A stretch of 50,657 bases of DNA from Candidatus Omnitrophota bacterium (GTDB lineage: Bacteria; Omnitrophota; Gorgyraeia; Gygaellales; UBA12090), in NCBI GenBank assembly GCA_030674475.1, contig JAUSCZ010000017.1:174755-225411 (forward strand). Reading direction: 5' to 3'. Below the pieces are notes generated by a model. That model had not been told where the DNA came from. It searched no databases and saw nothing but the letters and a program-made list of their open reading frames with translations. A program made the position numbers and the translations under genes. This document shows positions 31,269-41,000 of this stretch, piece after piece (position 1 is the stretch's first letter; each line of letters opens with the position of its first letter).

Positions 31269-31614
31269 TCTCTATCGCCTGAATACTTATCCTGATATCT
31301 CTGGGGGTTTTATCAATCATCTTCTCAAGAGCCTGCCTGATTTTTGCCTCCGCGTTTTCGGCCACCTCGGATATGTTACACCCATACTTAATTGTCAGTG
31401 GGACGGTGAGGATTATTTCATCATTCTTGCTGAACTCAACCTTTATCGCGCTTCTTAGGCTCTTTATGCCCAACAATTCTATAATACTAAAATCTTTTCT
31501 CCCGCCAACCCGCTTTACCCCCTCTATTTCCGAGACGGCTATCTCGGCGATAGAAGCGATAACATCTTTATGAATTTTTACCGTGCCCACTTCCAGCTTT
31601 GAGTTTTTCTCCAT
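31261..31614 (-). CDS. Asp23/Gls24 family envelope stress protein
   Basis: 117 residues with the family pattern: VKIHKDVIASIAEIAVSEIEGVKRVGG, VKVEFS-like strand, EIILTVPLTIKYGCNISEVAENAEAKIRQALEKM and DIRISIQAIENR. In Firmicutes these proteins form a membrane-attached layer with AmaP. It follows accC by 8 bp, as in the accB-accC-yqhY order of Bacillus. The stop codon belongs to the mosaic repeat 31155-31268, so the native C-terminus may have been changed. Confidence 0.9.
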   Translation of the reverse strand: MEKNSKLEVGTVKIHKDVIASIAEIAVSEIEGVKRVGGRKDFSIIELLGIKSLRSAIKVEFSKNDEIILTVPLTIKYGCNISEVAENAEAKIRQALEKMIDKTPRDIRISIQAIENR

Positions 31615-31622
31615 TGGCGATA

Positions 31623-32981
31623 TTAAATCTTTGCGCCCTCAACCTTAAAGGTATCGTTTATAAAATTGGTGGAAAACTCACCCTTAACAAAAAAAGGATT
31701 TTTCAAGACTTCCCGGTGAAAATCTATGGTAGTCTTTATCGGCTCAATAATAAATTCATCCAGGGCCCGGCGCATAATCTGAATAGCTTCTTTTCTATCT
31801 TTTCCCCGGACAATCAGCTTGGCCACCAGGGAATCATAATACTGACTTATGGTATACCCGGAATACACATGGCTGTCTACCCTCACCCCCGGGCCCCCGG
31901 GAAAATTCAGCACCTCTATCTTTCCCGGCGAAGGCATAAAATTATTCTGATAATCTTCGGCATTAATACGGCATTCTATGGAAGAACCGCTCATCCTGAT
32001 ATCATCCTGCTGGAGTTTTAACTTCTCGCCCCTGGCGATTTTGATCTGCTCTTTAACTATGTCTATCCCAGTAACCATCTCGGTAACCGGATGCTCAACC
32101 TGAATCCTGGTATTCATTTCCATAAAATAGAAATTTTTCTTATCATCGAGCAAGAACTCAATAGTTCCCGCGCTCACATATTTTACCTCTTTAGCCGCCC
32201 GTATCGCCGTTTCACCGAGGCGTTTGCGCAATTTGCTGTCCACGGCCGGAGAAGGAGATTCCTCTAAGAGCTTTTGATGGCGCCTCTGGATTGAGCAATC
32301 CCTTTCCCCTAAATGAAGAATTCGTCCGTATTTATCGCTCAAAATCTGGATCTCAATATGCCGCGGCTTCTCAATATATTCCTCGATATAAACATTGGCA
32401 TTGCCGAAATTCGCCTCGGCCTCCGCCTGGGCAGTCATCAACCCTGAAGCCAAACTGATATCGTTATGGCAAACCCGCATACCTCTACCTCCGCCACCGG
32501 AAGCAGCCTTAATGATAATCGGATAACCTATGCGCTTGGCAACTTTTATCGCCTCATCCTTATCCTTTATGGCGGACAAACTCCCGGGGATTATCGGGAT
32601 TCCGCATTTACGCATGGTCTCGCGGGCCTGCATCTTATCACCCATAAGACGGATATTTTCCGGGGTCGGCCCGATAAAGGTTATCCGGCAGGATTCGCAG
32701 ATTTCGGCAAAATGGGGATTCTCAGACAAAAAGCCGTAACCCGGATGTATGGCATCCACATCGGTTATCTCGGCAGCTGAAATAATGGCGGGAATATTAA
32801 GATAGCTGTTGGCTGAGACTGCCGGCCCGATGCACACCGCTTCATCAGCCATGCGCACATGCAAAGAATCCCGATCGGCCTGAGAATACACGGCGACAGT
32901 GCGTATACCCAGCTCTTTACAGGCCCGGATAACACGCAAGGCAATCTCTCCGCGGTTAGCTATAAGTATTTTGGAAAACAA
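31623..32981 (-). CDS. accC: acetyl-CoA carboxylase biotin carboxylase subunit
   Basis: AccC carboxylates biotin on AccB with ATP and bicarbonate. ATP-grasp motifs: [84 protein letters not shown] and [12 protein letters not shown]-like region [13 protein letters not shown]. 452 residues is standard. The start codon is TTG with no visible Shine-Dalgarno; heptad repeat 32995-33052 occupies the upstream gap. It follows accB. Confidence 0.97.
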   Translation of the reverse strand: MFSKILIANRGEIALRVIRACKELGIRTVAVYSQADRDSLHVRMADEAVCIGPAVSANSYLNIPAIISAAEITDVDAIHPGYGFLSENPHFAEICESCRITFIGPTPENIRLMGDKMQARETMRKCGIPIIPGSLSAIKDKDEAIKVAKRIGYPIIIKAASGGGGRGMRVCHNDISLASGLMTAQAEAEANFGNANVYIEEYIEKPRHIEIQILSDKYGRILHLGERDCSIQRRHQKLLEESPSPAVDSKLRKRLGETAIRAAKEVKYVSAGTIEFLLDDKKNFYFMEMNTRIQVEHPVTEMVTGIDIVKEQIKIARGEKLKLQQDDIRMSGSSIECRINAEDYQNNFMPSPGKIEVLNFPGGPGVRVDSHVYSGYTISQYYDSLVAKLIVRGKDRKEAIQIMRRALDEFIIEPIKTTIDFHREVLKNPFFVKGEFSTNFINDTFKVEGAKI

Positions 32982-32994
32982 TTTATGGAAATAA

Positions 32995-33052
32995 CGGTTT
33001 ATAGTATATAGCGTATGGTTGATAGCTATAAACCATAAACTATAAACGCGCC
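32995..33052. repeat. inverted heptad repeat between accC and accB
   Basis: Left GGTTTAT, AGTATAT, AGCGTAT, GGTTGAT; right AGCTATA, AACCATA, AACTATA in 7-bp register. It runs from 14 bp before the accC TTG up to the accB stop region. Confidence 0.8.
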
Positions 33053-33054
33053 AT

Positions 33055-33516
33055 TTAGCGGATTTCTATCAAAAAAAGGGGCTGGCCAAATTCTACCGGC
33101 TCGGTATTATCCACGAGAATTTCTAAAACTTTGCCCCTAACCTCAGACTTAATCTCGTTCATTAACTTCATCGCTTCAATAATACACACTACCTGTCCAG
33201 GCTCAATATCCTGATTAACCTGCACAAACGTCGGAGCTTCGGGGCTGGAGGCGCGGTAAAAAGTCCCTACCATCGGGGACTTAACCTCTATCCGGTTAGA
33301 AGCTATTTTTGAAGAAGCCGTTTCCTGGGCCTTTGACTCAAGGACAGGCGCCGGGAGCCTTTCCCGCTCAATAAATATAGGCGATCCTTGAGCCTCTGGA
33401 GCTTGAGCGGTATTCTTCTTAAGCTTTACGCGCAGCCCGTCCTTCTCAATCTCCAATTCCAGGAGATTGTTCTCATTCATCAAAACCACCATTTCTTTAA
33501 TCTCTTTTACATTCAT
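33055..33516 (-). CDS. accB: biotin carboxyl carrier protein of acetyl-CoA carboxylase
   Basis: The C-terminal biotinyl domain has the EAMKLMNEI motif with biotinylated Lys117 and [21 protein letters not shown]. The N-terminal 35 residues ([32 protein letters not shown]) are the usual AccC-contact region, joined by a Pro/Ala-rich linker. 153 residues. AAGGAGTTAACGGG precedes ATG, immediately after a 16-bp hairpin (33529-33564). Order efp-accB-accC-asp23 matches Bacillus. Confidence 0.96.
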   Translation of the reverse strand: MNVKEIKEMVVLMNENNLLELEIEKDGLRVKLKKNTAQAPEAQGSPIFIERERLPAPVLESKAQETASSKIASNRIEVKSPMVGTFYRASSPEAPTFVQVNQDIEPGQVVCIIEAMKLMNEIKSEVRGKVLEILVDNTEPVEFGQPLFLIEIR

Positions 33517-33528
33517 CCCGTTAACTCC

Positions 33529-33564
33529 TTAATTAGTTACCACTTTTCAGTGGTAACTAATTAA
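33529..33564 (-). promoter_or_regulatory. 16-bp hairpin with GAAA loop at accB ribosome site
   Basis: On the - strand TTAATTAGTTACCACT, loop GAAA, AGTGGTAACTAATTAA, then GGAG of the accB Shine-Dalgarno overlapping the stem end (AAGGAG). All 16 pairs match and the loop is GNRA-type. No T-run follows, so it is not a terminator. It may modulate accB translation or be a short relative of the leader family ending in ATTAAGGAG. Confidence 0.65.
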
Positions 33565-33565
33565 A

Positions 33566-33690
33566 ATTCAAATTACAAAATTCAAAGCACAAAATAAATC
33601 CAAAATCTAAATAACAAAACCTTTGTTTTGGTATTGGTGTTTTTAAATTATTTTGAATTTTGTGCTTTGACATTTGTCATTAGTTTCTAA
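33566..33690. repeat. inverted heptad repeat between accB and efp
   Basis: Left AAATTCA, AATTACA, AAATTCA, AAGCACA, AAATAAA, TCCAAAA, TCTAAAT, AACAAAA; right TTTTGGT, ATTGGTG, TTTTTAA, ATTATTT, TGAATTT, TGTGCTT, TGACATT, TGTCATT, all in 7-bp register. The arms are complementary over most of their length. It includes the efp stop. Confidence 0.85.
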
Positions 33691-34253
33691 TTAACCCGTT
33701 CCACATAGCCGGCGGTCCTGGTATCCACCTTGATTTTATCCCCGATATTGATAAATAAAGGAACCAAAATCGTGGCACCGGTTTCAACCTTTGCCGGTTT
33801 GTTCCCGCCTTTGGCCGTATCCCCTTTTATCCCGGGCTCGCTTTCTACGATTGTCAACTCAATGAAATTAGGCATCACAATATTTAAAACCTGATTCTTG
33901 TAAAAAAATCCTAACACCTCCAGATTATCCTTAAGAAACCTGGAGTTCTCTCCCAGGACATCGGATGAAATTACCAGCTGGTCATAACTCTCCTGGTCCA
34001 TAAAATGATACATCGGGCCACCCGAGGCATAAAGATACTGCAGTTTTCTCTGCTCCACAAAAGCTTCTTCTACCGTATCCTGGCCCCTGAAGGTGCGCTC
34101 CAGCAAATTTCCGGTCCGCATATTCTTTAGCCGGGTGCGCACAAAAGCCGAACCCTTAGCCGGCTTAACATGCTCAGTCTCCGTGATCTGAAAAACCTGG
34201 CCGTCCATAAGAATAGTTACCCCGACCTTAAATTGATTTATCGAGAACGCCAC
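33687..34253 (-). CDS. efp: elongation factor P
   Basis: EF-P rescues ribosomes stalled at polyproline. 188 residues with three beta-barrel domains; the modification-loop lysine is Lys33 in [14 protein letters not shown]. Downstream conserved [36 protein letters not shown] and [31 protein letters not shown] start overlaps the pepQ end by 26 bp with GAGGTGTTAA in front. The Lys suggests EpmA-type or other Lys modification, but no modification gene is here. Confidence 0.97.
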   Translation of the reverse strand: MAFSINQFKVGVTILMDGQVFQITETEHVKPAKGSAFVRTRLKNMRTGNLLERTFRGQDTVEEAFVEQRKLQYLYASGGPMYHFMDQESYDQLVISSDVLGENSRFLKDNLEVLGFFYKNQVLNIVMPNFIELTIVESEPGIKGDTAKGGNKPAKVETGATILVPLFINIGDKIKVDTRTAGYVERVN

Positions 34254-35286
34254 TTAACACCTCAAAGCCTTTCTTAGTTACCAATACCATATCCTCTATC
34301 CTAATCCCAAACTTACCCGGCAGGTATACTCCCGGCTCAACCGTGAAGACCATTCCCTCTTTGATTATAGCCTTATTTTTATTGGATATAGAGGGTTCTT
34401 CGTGAACCTCTAAACCTATCCCATGGCCTAGGCTGTGGCCAAAAAAACTCCCGTAGCCGCAAGCCGTAATGTGGGCCCGGGCAGTGTCATCCACAACACT
34501 TATCGCGACCCCGGGGCGAATTGCCTCTATCGCCTTGGCTTGGGCCTCCCGGACAATCTGATAAACCTTGCGCTGAATAGAGGTTATTTTACCCAAGAAA
34601 AAAACCCTTGTCAAGTCAGATTTATAACCGTTTATCTGTGCCCCCATATCTACCAGCACCATATCATTCTTACATAGCCGTCTTTTAGTGATGCCGGCAT
34701 GGGGAAAACAGGAATTTGTACCGCTGGAAACAATTATTTTAAAAGAGCTGGTCTCTGCCCCTTTCTGGCGGATAAAACGTTCCAGTTCGCCGGCAATCTC
34801 CGGTTCAGTCAACCCGGGCCGGATATAACCTTTAATAAACCTGAAAGCCGAGACCGCGATATCCACTGCCGCGCGGATTTCTTTAAGCTCATCCCGGCTT
34901 TTAATCTGCCTTAAGGATTCAACTATATTAAAGGTATCTAAAAATTTAGTCTTTTCGCCAAGGCCATCCTTTATCTTGGCATACTCGGCGTAAGTAAGGC
35001 CGCGGGCCTCAAACCCTAAACGCCTGATTTTTAATTCCTGAACCAAGGCGGAAACATCTTTAAACAGATTCTTATACTGAAAAACATCTATACCTTTGAG
35101 GCTTTTCCTGGCTTCTTCTAGATAACGAAAATCAGTGATAAAATAAACCTTGCTTTTAGAAACCAAAAGATAAGAATCATGAGCGTTAAAGCGGCTCAAA
35201 TAAGAAACATTAGCCTCCTGAGAAACTAAAAAACCGTCCAAAGAGCTGTTTTTCAGCTTTTCCCGAAAGGAATTCAGGCGGGACAT
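34228..35286 (-). CDS. Xaa-Pro aminopeptidase/dipeptidase (M24B)
   Basis: A metallopeptidase cleaving X-Pro bonds. N-terminal creatinase domain (about 1-120), then the pita-bread catalytic domain with metal ligands in [38 protein letters not shown] and [24 protein letters not shown]. 352 residues matches the YqhT/PepQ type. ATG immediately follows the aroQ stop (TAAATG) and the end overlaps efp. The aroQ-pepQ-efp-accB-accC order is as in Bacillus. Confidence 0.94.
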   Translation of the reverse strand: MSRLNSFREKLKNSSLDGFLVSQEANVSYLSRFNAHDSYLLVSKSKVYFITDFRYLEEARKSLKGIDVFQYKNLFKDVSALVQELKIRRLGFEARGLTYAEYAKIKDGLGEKTKFLDTFNIVESLRQIKSRDELKEIRAAVDIAVSAFRFIKGYIRPGLTEPEIAGELERFIRQKGAETSSFKIIVSSGTNSCFPHAGITKRRLCKNDMVLVDMGAQINGYKSDLTRVFFLGKITSIQRKVYQIVREAQAKAIEAIRPGVAISVVDDTARAHITACGYGSFFGHSLGHGIGLEVHEEPSISNKNKAIIKEGMVFTVEPGVYLPGKFGIRIEDMVLVTKKGFEVLSGVLDKSI

Positions 35287-35730
35287 TTATTTTTGGGGGC
35301 CCAGAAGCTTAAGGACAGCCAAAAGCCCCAGAAGATAGCTATTCTCGCCAAAGCCGGAGATTTGGCCTTTGGCCACCGGGGCAATCAGGGAGTTATGACG
35401 GAATTCCTCCCGGCTGTAGATGTTAGAAAGATGCACCTCAACCGCGGGCAGGCCGCAGGCTGAGATGGCATCGCGGATGGCTACGCTGGTATGGGTATAG
35501 GCCGCGGGATTAATCAAGATAGCTTTAAACTTATCTTTGCTTTTTCCGATTAAATCCACTATCCGGCCTTCGTGATTAGATTGAATAATCTCTAATCCGA
35601 CTTTTTTTTCCTTGGCCAGCTTAAGCAGTTTAGAATTGATTTCTTTAAGGGTAATCCGGCCGTAAATCTTGGGCTCACGCGCGCCCAGAATATCCAGATT
35701 CGGCCCGTGAATGACTAAAATTTTAAGCAT
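35287..35730 (-). CDS. aroQ: type II 3-dehydroquinate dehydratase
   Basis: Converts 3-dehydroquinate to 3-dehydroshikimate. The 147-residue protein has [17 protein letters not shown] with the catalytic Tyr, [28 protein letters not shown] and [17 protein letters not shown], and [12 protein letters not shown]. It lies between a Trm112-like gene (3 bp) and pepQ (abutting). It works with aroB and aroF elsewhere in this window. Confidence 0.96.
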   Translation of the reverse strand: MLKILVIHGPNLDILGAREPKIYGRITLKEINSKLLKLAKEKKVGLEIIQSNHEGRIVDLIGKSKDKFKAILINPAAYTHTSVAIRDAISACGLPAVEVHLSNIYSREEFRHNSLIAPVAKGQISGFGENSYLLGLLAVLKLLGPQK

Positions 35731-35733
35731 TAT

Positions 35734-35910
35734 TTATTCTTTGGGCATTTCGGCCTCATCAATCAGCATTATCGGGATGCCGTCTTTTACCGAATACTTA
35801 CGTTTACATTTGGTACAGGCTATTTTTTCCTCACTACCGACAGTTTCCAAAACCACATCCGCCTTACAGGCCGGACAAGCCAGAATATCCAATAATTCCT
35901 TATCTATCAT
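35734..35910 (-). CDS. Trm112/UPF0434-like zinc ribbon protein
   Basis: A 58-residue protein, MIDKELLDILACPAC then KADVVLETV, IACTKCKRKYSVKDGIPIML, with two Cys pairs (CPAC and CTKC) forming a zinc ribbon. This matches the YcaR/Trm112-like family, whose members assist methyltransferases or nucleotide-sugar enzymes. It is in frame with no overlap problems; GGGGGTGAGAA precedes ATG at 35910 and TAA is three bases before the aroQ ATG. Confidence 0.88.
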   Translation of the reverse strand: MIDKELLDILACPACKADVVLETVGSEEKIACTKCKRKYSVKDGIPIMLIDEAEMPKE

Positions 35911-35920
35911 TTCTCACCCC

Positions 35921-36745
35921 CTAGGTAACAATCATTCCGGCATAGCCAACCACGCTTGAGGTATCGCCGGTTGCTTCAGCGCTGGTCTGATACTTAATCA
36001 ACTCCGCCTTCTTCGCTCCCAGGCTTTTGGCCGCGCAAAGCATCGCGATCGCGGGGGCATAACCGCACATTGAGATATTCAGTTCCTTTACCCTGGAGTA
36101 AAGTTTACACTCATCTAATTCCTGGATAGCTTCAATAGCCTGATGATCCTTATGCCGGGCGCTTTTGGCGTCTTCATAATGGGTCATATCCGATGAGGCC
36201 GCAATCAAAGTTTCTTTTTCTAAGCCGGCTTCTTTTAAACCTGCGGCGATATCCAGGCCTAATTGCTGATAATTTTTAAAATCACCGCTCCCTACCGCGA
36301 TCGGGACAAAGGTAAAATCCTGGGAGAAATACTGAAAAAAGGGAAGCTCCACCTCAATGGAATGTTCAAATTTATGCGCCTGAGTATCGGATTTCAGTAA
36401 AGCGGACTTACTTAATAACTTATCGGCTAAGGACGGGTTTATCTCGACCTTTCCCAAGGGCGTCTCCCAAGAGCCTTCGGCCATAATGCTGAAATTCGCG
36501 CCCATTCCGGTATGATTCGGCCCCAAGATGATCAGGTTCTTTTTTATCTTAAGCTGGGAAACCACACTATAGGCAACACTGCCGGAGTAGATATATCCGG
36601 CATGGGGAAGCAGACAGGCAATAGCCTCTTTTTTAATAACCGCGGGTATTCGCGGACCGGCAAATGATTTTATCTGTTCCCGCAACTCCCGCGGCTTTAA
36701 AGGGTAAAACTGTCCGGCCACTGCCGGCAGTCTAATTTCAGCCAT
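35921..36745 (-). CDS. MEMO family protein (AmmeMemoRadiSam system protein B)
   Basis: A 274-residue MEMO1 homologue with the dioxygenase-like metal site: His in LLPHAGYIYSGSVAY, His in LGPNHTGMG, Asp/His in AASSDMTHYE and Cys in SMCGYAPAIAM. The start AEIRLPAVAGQFYPLKPREL is the family signature. In many genomes it occurs with AMMECR1 and a radical-SAM protein; neither is adjacent here. Function in bacteria is unclear. ATG overlaps the isomerase-like gene by 8 bp. Confidence 0.92.
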   Translation of the reverse strand: MAEIRLPAVAGQFYPLKPRELREQIKSFAGPRIPAVIKKEAIACLLPHAGYIYSGSVAYSVVSQLKIKKNLIILGPNHTGMGANFSIMAEGSWETPLGKVEINPSLADKLLSKSALLKSDTQAHKFEHSIEVELPFFQYFSQDFTFVPIAVGSGDFKNYQQLGLDIAAGLKEAGLEKETLIAASSDMTHYEDAKSARHKDHQAIEAIQELDECKLYSRVKELNISMCGYAPAIAMLCAAKSLGAKKAELIKYQTSAEATGDTSSVVGYAGMIVT

Positions 36746-37655
36746 AGAGGCCCTCTAAGAATTCTCTGGCCCGGACAATCTCTCGCGGGCCCGCCGGATA
36801 ATGCGCCTCCAGGGTTTTGATGGTGTCTTTTTTAATATAAGGCTTAAGAACTCTAAAATCAAAATCTCCCGCTCCGGGAGCCAGGTGATCCTGAATTCCT
36901 TTAATATCATGCAGATGCAGGCCTAATAAATACTGCTGATATCTTTCTAAATAATCCAGGTGCCTCAAAAAGCCCAAATTCTCCCAAAATTGAGCATGCC
37001 CGATATCATGCCAATAGAAAACATTATCTCCCTGAAAATGTTCTAAAACTTTGGCCATCTCCTCAAAAGAAGGAATTTCCCGGAAATAAAACCTGTTTTC
37101 TATTCCCAGCTTAACCTTTAACCTGGCGGCATAATCCACCAATTCTTCCAGGCTCCTTAAAGCCGCGTCGAGGTGGCCGGATATCTTTTCTTCTCTTTCC
37201 TGACACATCTTATCCTTAAGACGCAGGGCCGGAGCCGACGATAATCCGCCGTTATTATGGTAAAAGATACATAATTCCCGGGTGCGGTCAGGAATTTCCA
37301 CCCTTCCGCAATGCAAGACCACCGCCTCAGCCTTCAACCTAAAAGCAGTATCAATGCTGATTTTGGTATACTTGACCGCTTTCTGCCTTTGTTCCGGATC
37401 AAGCGAAGCCAAAGAATAACAGTCCGGTAAGGCCTCCTCCCGGTTCAGCCCTTCAGGCACGGGACAGTAATTATGCAAGGAGCGGACACTAATCTGCTTT
37501 TCTTCAGTTAAGCGCGCGATATCCCTGACAATTCCTTCAGTAAGATTAAAACTCAATTCTACCGCGCTAAAACCTAAATCCTTTATTTCCCGGATAATCT
37601 CTTTACCGTTATCATAACGAAAAGCATTCCAGGCAGTAGAAAGAGCAATATCCAT
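36738..37655 (-). CDS. sugar phosphate isomerase/epimerase-like TIM barrel
   Basis: An AP-endonuclease-2/xylose-isomerase-like protein (305 residues). Strand motifs: FSAVELSFN, VVLHCGRVE, LGIENRFYFREIPSFEEM, VFYWHDIGHAQFWENL, LLGLHLHDIKGIQDHLAPGAGDFDF and TLEAHY. Putative metal ligands are Glu in GIENR, Asp/His in WHDIGH, His in HLHDIKG and Glu in LEAHY. Substrate is unknown; these proteins act on sugars or inositols. It shares TAATG with rpsU. Confidence 0.85.
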   Translation of the reverse strand: MDIALSTAWNAFRYDNGKEIIREIKDLGFSAVELSFNLTEGIVRDIARLTEEKQISVRSLHNYCPVPEGLNREEALPDCYSLASLDPEQRQKAVKYTKISIDTAFRLKAEAVVLHCGRVEIPDRTRELCIFYHNNGGLSSAPALRLKDKMCQEREEKISGHLDAALRSLEELVDYAARLKVKLGIENRFYFREIPSFEEMAKVLEHFQGDNVFYWHDIGHAQFWENLGFLRHLDYLERYQQYLLGLHLHDIKGIQDHLAPGAGDFDFRVLKPYIKKDTIKTLEAHYPAGPREIVRAREFLEGLYG

Positions 37656-37825
37656 TACCTTGTGCTTTTAGTGCTCTTAGATCTCTTGCGCTTGCGCTCG
37701 CTGGGCTTTTCGTAATGCTTGCGATCGCGCACTTCTTTCAAAATACCTTCCTTGTCGATTTTTTTCTTAAATCTGCGCAGGGCCGCTTCAAACGGCTCGT
37801 CCTTTCTGATTACTACTTCTGACAT
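37655..37825 (-). CDS. rpsU: 30S ribosomal protein S21
   Basis: A 56-residue basic protein: [39 protein letters not shown], and a Lys/Arg-rich end [13 protein letters not shown]. Typical S21 length and composition. AAAGGAGATGAGATAA precedes ATG. A near-consensus promoter lies 24-51 bp upstream (37848-37876). It is the first gene of a long string to amaP. Its stop overlaps the isomerase ATG by one base. Confidence 0.95.
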   Translation of the reverse strand: MSEVVIRKDEPFEAALRRFKKKIDKEGILKEVRDRKHYEKPSERKRKRSKSTKSTR

Positions 37826-37847
37826 TTATCTCATCTCCTTTTGCCTA

Positions 37848-37876
37848 ATCATATCACCTATAATTATAACTGTCAA
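37848..37876 (-). promoter_or_regulatory. sigma70-type promoter of rpsU operon
   Basis: TTGACA, exactly 17 bp, TATGAT on the - strand; 11 of 12 consensus matches. It would start transcription near 37841, giving a 15-base leader before rpsU. Confidence 0.8.
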
Positions 37877-37887
37877 ACACCTTTTTT

Positions 37888-38000
37888 AAACCGCAAAAAC
37901 GCAGAATAACTGTTAGAAGTAAATGTTCCGCAGAGACGCAGAAGAAAACTTATTGAATTTCCGCGCTTCAGCGATTGCAGAACCGCAAAGGCGCAAAATG
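37888..38000. repeat. CCGCAGAGACGCAGAAG mosaic repeat, copy 2
   Basis: On the + strand it contains AACCGCAAAAACGCAGAA, TTCCGCAGAGACGCAGAAGA, TTTCCGCGCTTCAGCGA and AACCGCAAAGGCGCAAAA. The middle block matches copy 1 (31155-31268) over about 50 bases. It lies between the zincin gene stop and the rpsU promoter. Confidence 0.8.
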
Positions 38001-38005
38001 GTCAA

Positions 38006-41000
38006 TTACGACTTAAACCCGTCTAGTTCAAGTTGTAGTTCCTGGGTGGGCTTATCCGATTCCAGCAGGATAAGCACATCTTTTAAGATTTGCGGGGTGG
38101 GTTTGGCCTTTTCTTCTTCCAGCCTGAAAATATCGGCAATACAGCCCAGGAGTCGGTCAATTTCCCGGCTGTAGCCTTCTGGTTTCAAGGATGAAGAGGC
38201 CAAGGCGCATTCTTTTATCCTTTCGCTGGAGGGCATAATCCCAACCTTAAGCATATCTTGAATCTCCTGGAGTTCCTTATCTAAATTAAGGTTGAGATTT
38301 AAGGCCGAGCTGGCTATGGGCATATTGGCTGTTAGAGGCTGATTTAGGAGAGATTGAGTAGCTATGGGCAGAACGGTAAGGTCAATGCCACCCCTGCTTG
38401 GTTCTGTAGTGAGCGCTGAAGAAGATTCCTCATTCTTCAAGCCACCCATAGAGTCCCCATCAGAATCTAAATCATTCTTCAATGAAATTATAAAGTCTTT
38501 TAAAATAATAATGCCCTCCTCGGTGAAATTATATAAACCCCTTAATACTTCTGGCAAGGCCGCTATTATTTCTCCTTTTTCTTCCTTAAAAGCCTTTTTT
38601 ATTTGGGGACAATTATTTAAAATTTGTTTACAAATATTTTTAGAATACTCTAACCGGGCAATAAACTCTTTTCCTGTGTTTGCGGAAAGGTCGCTTTTTG
38701 ATATATTATCAATAATAAATACTCTAACAAACTCATTAGGGTTATGCGCGCTTAAGGGAATTCTTAAAGGATACTGCTTTGATAATAGCATTAAGCTTGA
38801 AAGATTCTTTTCATCAAGAGGAATCAATCCTTCGGTAATTTCTATCGGAAGACCATCCATAGCAATCTGATAATATTCTAATATCTCAGAAAAATAGTTG
38901 AAATGCTTTCTGAATTCTTTTACAGTGTTATCTATATTATACCCAGCAGCGGATATCTCTTTCAGACCGGATATTAGACGTTTATCCTTAAAACTTCTCA
39001 CTATGTTATCAACGCCTTTGCTAAGGTCACCTAAGATATCCACTGCCTCTATAGGAAAATCTATTATCCTTCTGAAATTTTCTTTTAGTTCTTCAAAATT
39101 CCTTGACCGCATGGCAGGATATAAGAAATCTGTATCGGCTATCCCTGACATACGCGCCAGAACCACACAATTATTCAAGAAATATTGCGTTTGTGAAGCT
39201 ATTTCTAAAATTTTTTTATCCTCTGTATAAACTAAATTCCGGCTTTTTACTTCCTTAATTTCTCCTATTTGGCCAGAAAGAATATACGCGCAAATTTCAT
39301 CCCGAAAATTGTTAAAAGCCTTGGTTTTTCCTGGCGCAACTTCATTTACTTTTTGCATAAAATTTGTTTTTCTCATAAAATACCAAATCGCGTGATGTAG
39401 TTCATGTTTTTTCACGTCGATACTCGCATCGTTTGCCGTAACTACATAAACCAATGGATCCCGAACTATTTGTGCCCGCGCGCCCTCTAAAATAAACCCC
39501 GCGGACATTAATTCCTCAAAATACTGGGAATCCACTTCCAAAAATGGGATACCGGCGTATTCCTTATAGGTCATCTTTTCTTGGGCCTTGCTAATAAACC
39601 CTTTTATCTTTGAGGCGTTCAGGTGAACACCTTTTATAAATAATGGCGCAAGGAACTGAATTTCATTGCCTTTGTGCTGGCCCAATAATGTCCTATTCTT
39701 TTCTATTGCCTCTCTTAATTTTCCCACTTCTGTAATATACCGGTCTTTTAAACCGGGAGGCGTTGTAATTACATTCTCAGATAATTTATCCAGGTTGTTA
39801 AGAAGCTTATCTATTTCTTTCTGTTTCTGTTCATCAGAAATGTCATCTAATATAATATTAATTATTGCCGTATACAATTTGCCGTGAAACTCGGCCAATC
39901 TGTTAAAAGCGCTCTCTTTTTCACTTTTCACCGCGGACGAAGAGGCCCCTACCCCCTGCGCCCGGCCCCCTGCGCTCTGAGTATACGTATTATGCGCTAC
40001 AATCCCCTGAGCCCCGAAGTTATTCTGCGCGCCTTCAACCGTAATCGGCCCCACCAGCGCGCTACTTACAAAAGTTGGCTCTCTTTTTGTCGGTATTATC
40101 AAAACCGAGGAAGCCATATCTAGCATCACCCCCCCGCTCATATAGCTCCTGATAGCCTGACCGTAGGCTGTGGATATAGTGGCTTTGAGATTGTATTCGC
40201 CTTGCTGAAAGGATTTCTGGTAGTCATTAAAGTAGGTCCGCTTATCCCAGGGTTCTTTTGAGGTTAGGTTAGTGAGGTTACGGGAGTCAATCAGCTTAAC
40301 ATAGGGGTTTTCTCCGGTTGATTGGCTAAACTTCTTTTTAAAATGCTGGGCAAAAATCAGGGAGTAATAGACTTGCCTTAACGAAGCATATCTCTTAGAT
40401 GAGTTGATCTCCCGGGTGAGCTTGGGGATAATCAGCTCTTTAATCAGCTGGGTGGAGTATTGGTTTAGCTCTTTCAACCTTTGGTCTTTGAATTCGTATT
40501 GCTGATAGCCGACAGCTGAGAGCTGAGAGCTTTTAAGATAGTCCTCTTCCAACATAACCTTGAGGGTGGCTTTGTAGATGTAGGCGCTGGTGCCGGGAGA
40601 CTCCCTGATAATGATTTCATCCGGAACTATCCAGGGACGGGTGATGGTGGGGATGGTGATGTTTTCGGTTCCGAATAGCTCTCCAGCCTTCTGGTAGAGC
40701 TTATCCCAGTAGGCTTTGCCTTCGCTTGTCTGGGGTGAGGTAAGATTAGAGGTGTCTTTTTTGAGGTTGAGGTCGGCTTCTAAGAGTATCTTGCCGATGT
40801 CGGTCTTAGCTAAGTTTTCATCAATGATATTATCCGGAGCATCCGGTCTTAAGTTTACCCAAAATGAACTGTTCGGCAGGGTTAAGCCGATGAAGAAGTA
40901 TTTGAGTAATTCATTGGTAACCTGTTCCAATGCGGGATTTGCCTGCCTGCCGGCAGGCAGGGAATGAGGTTGTGCGGCTCCTTGGTCTAAGAGCAGCTTG

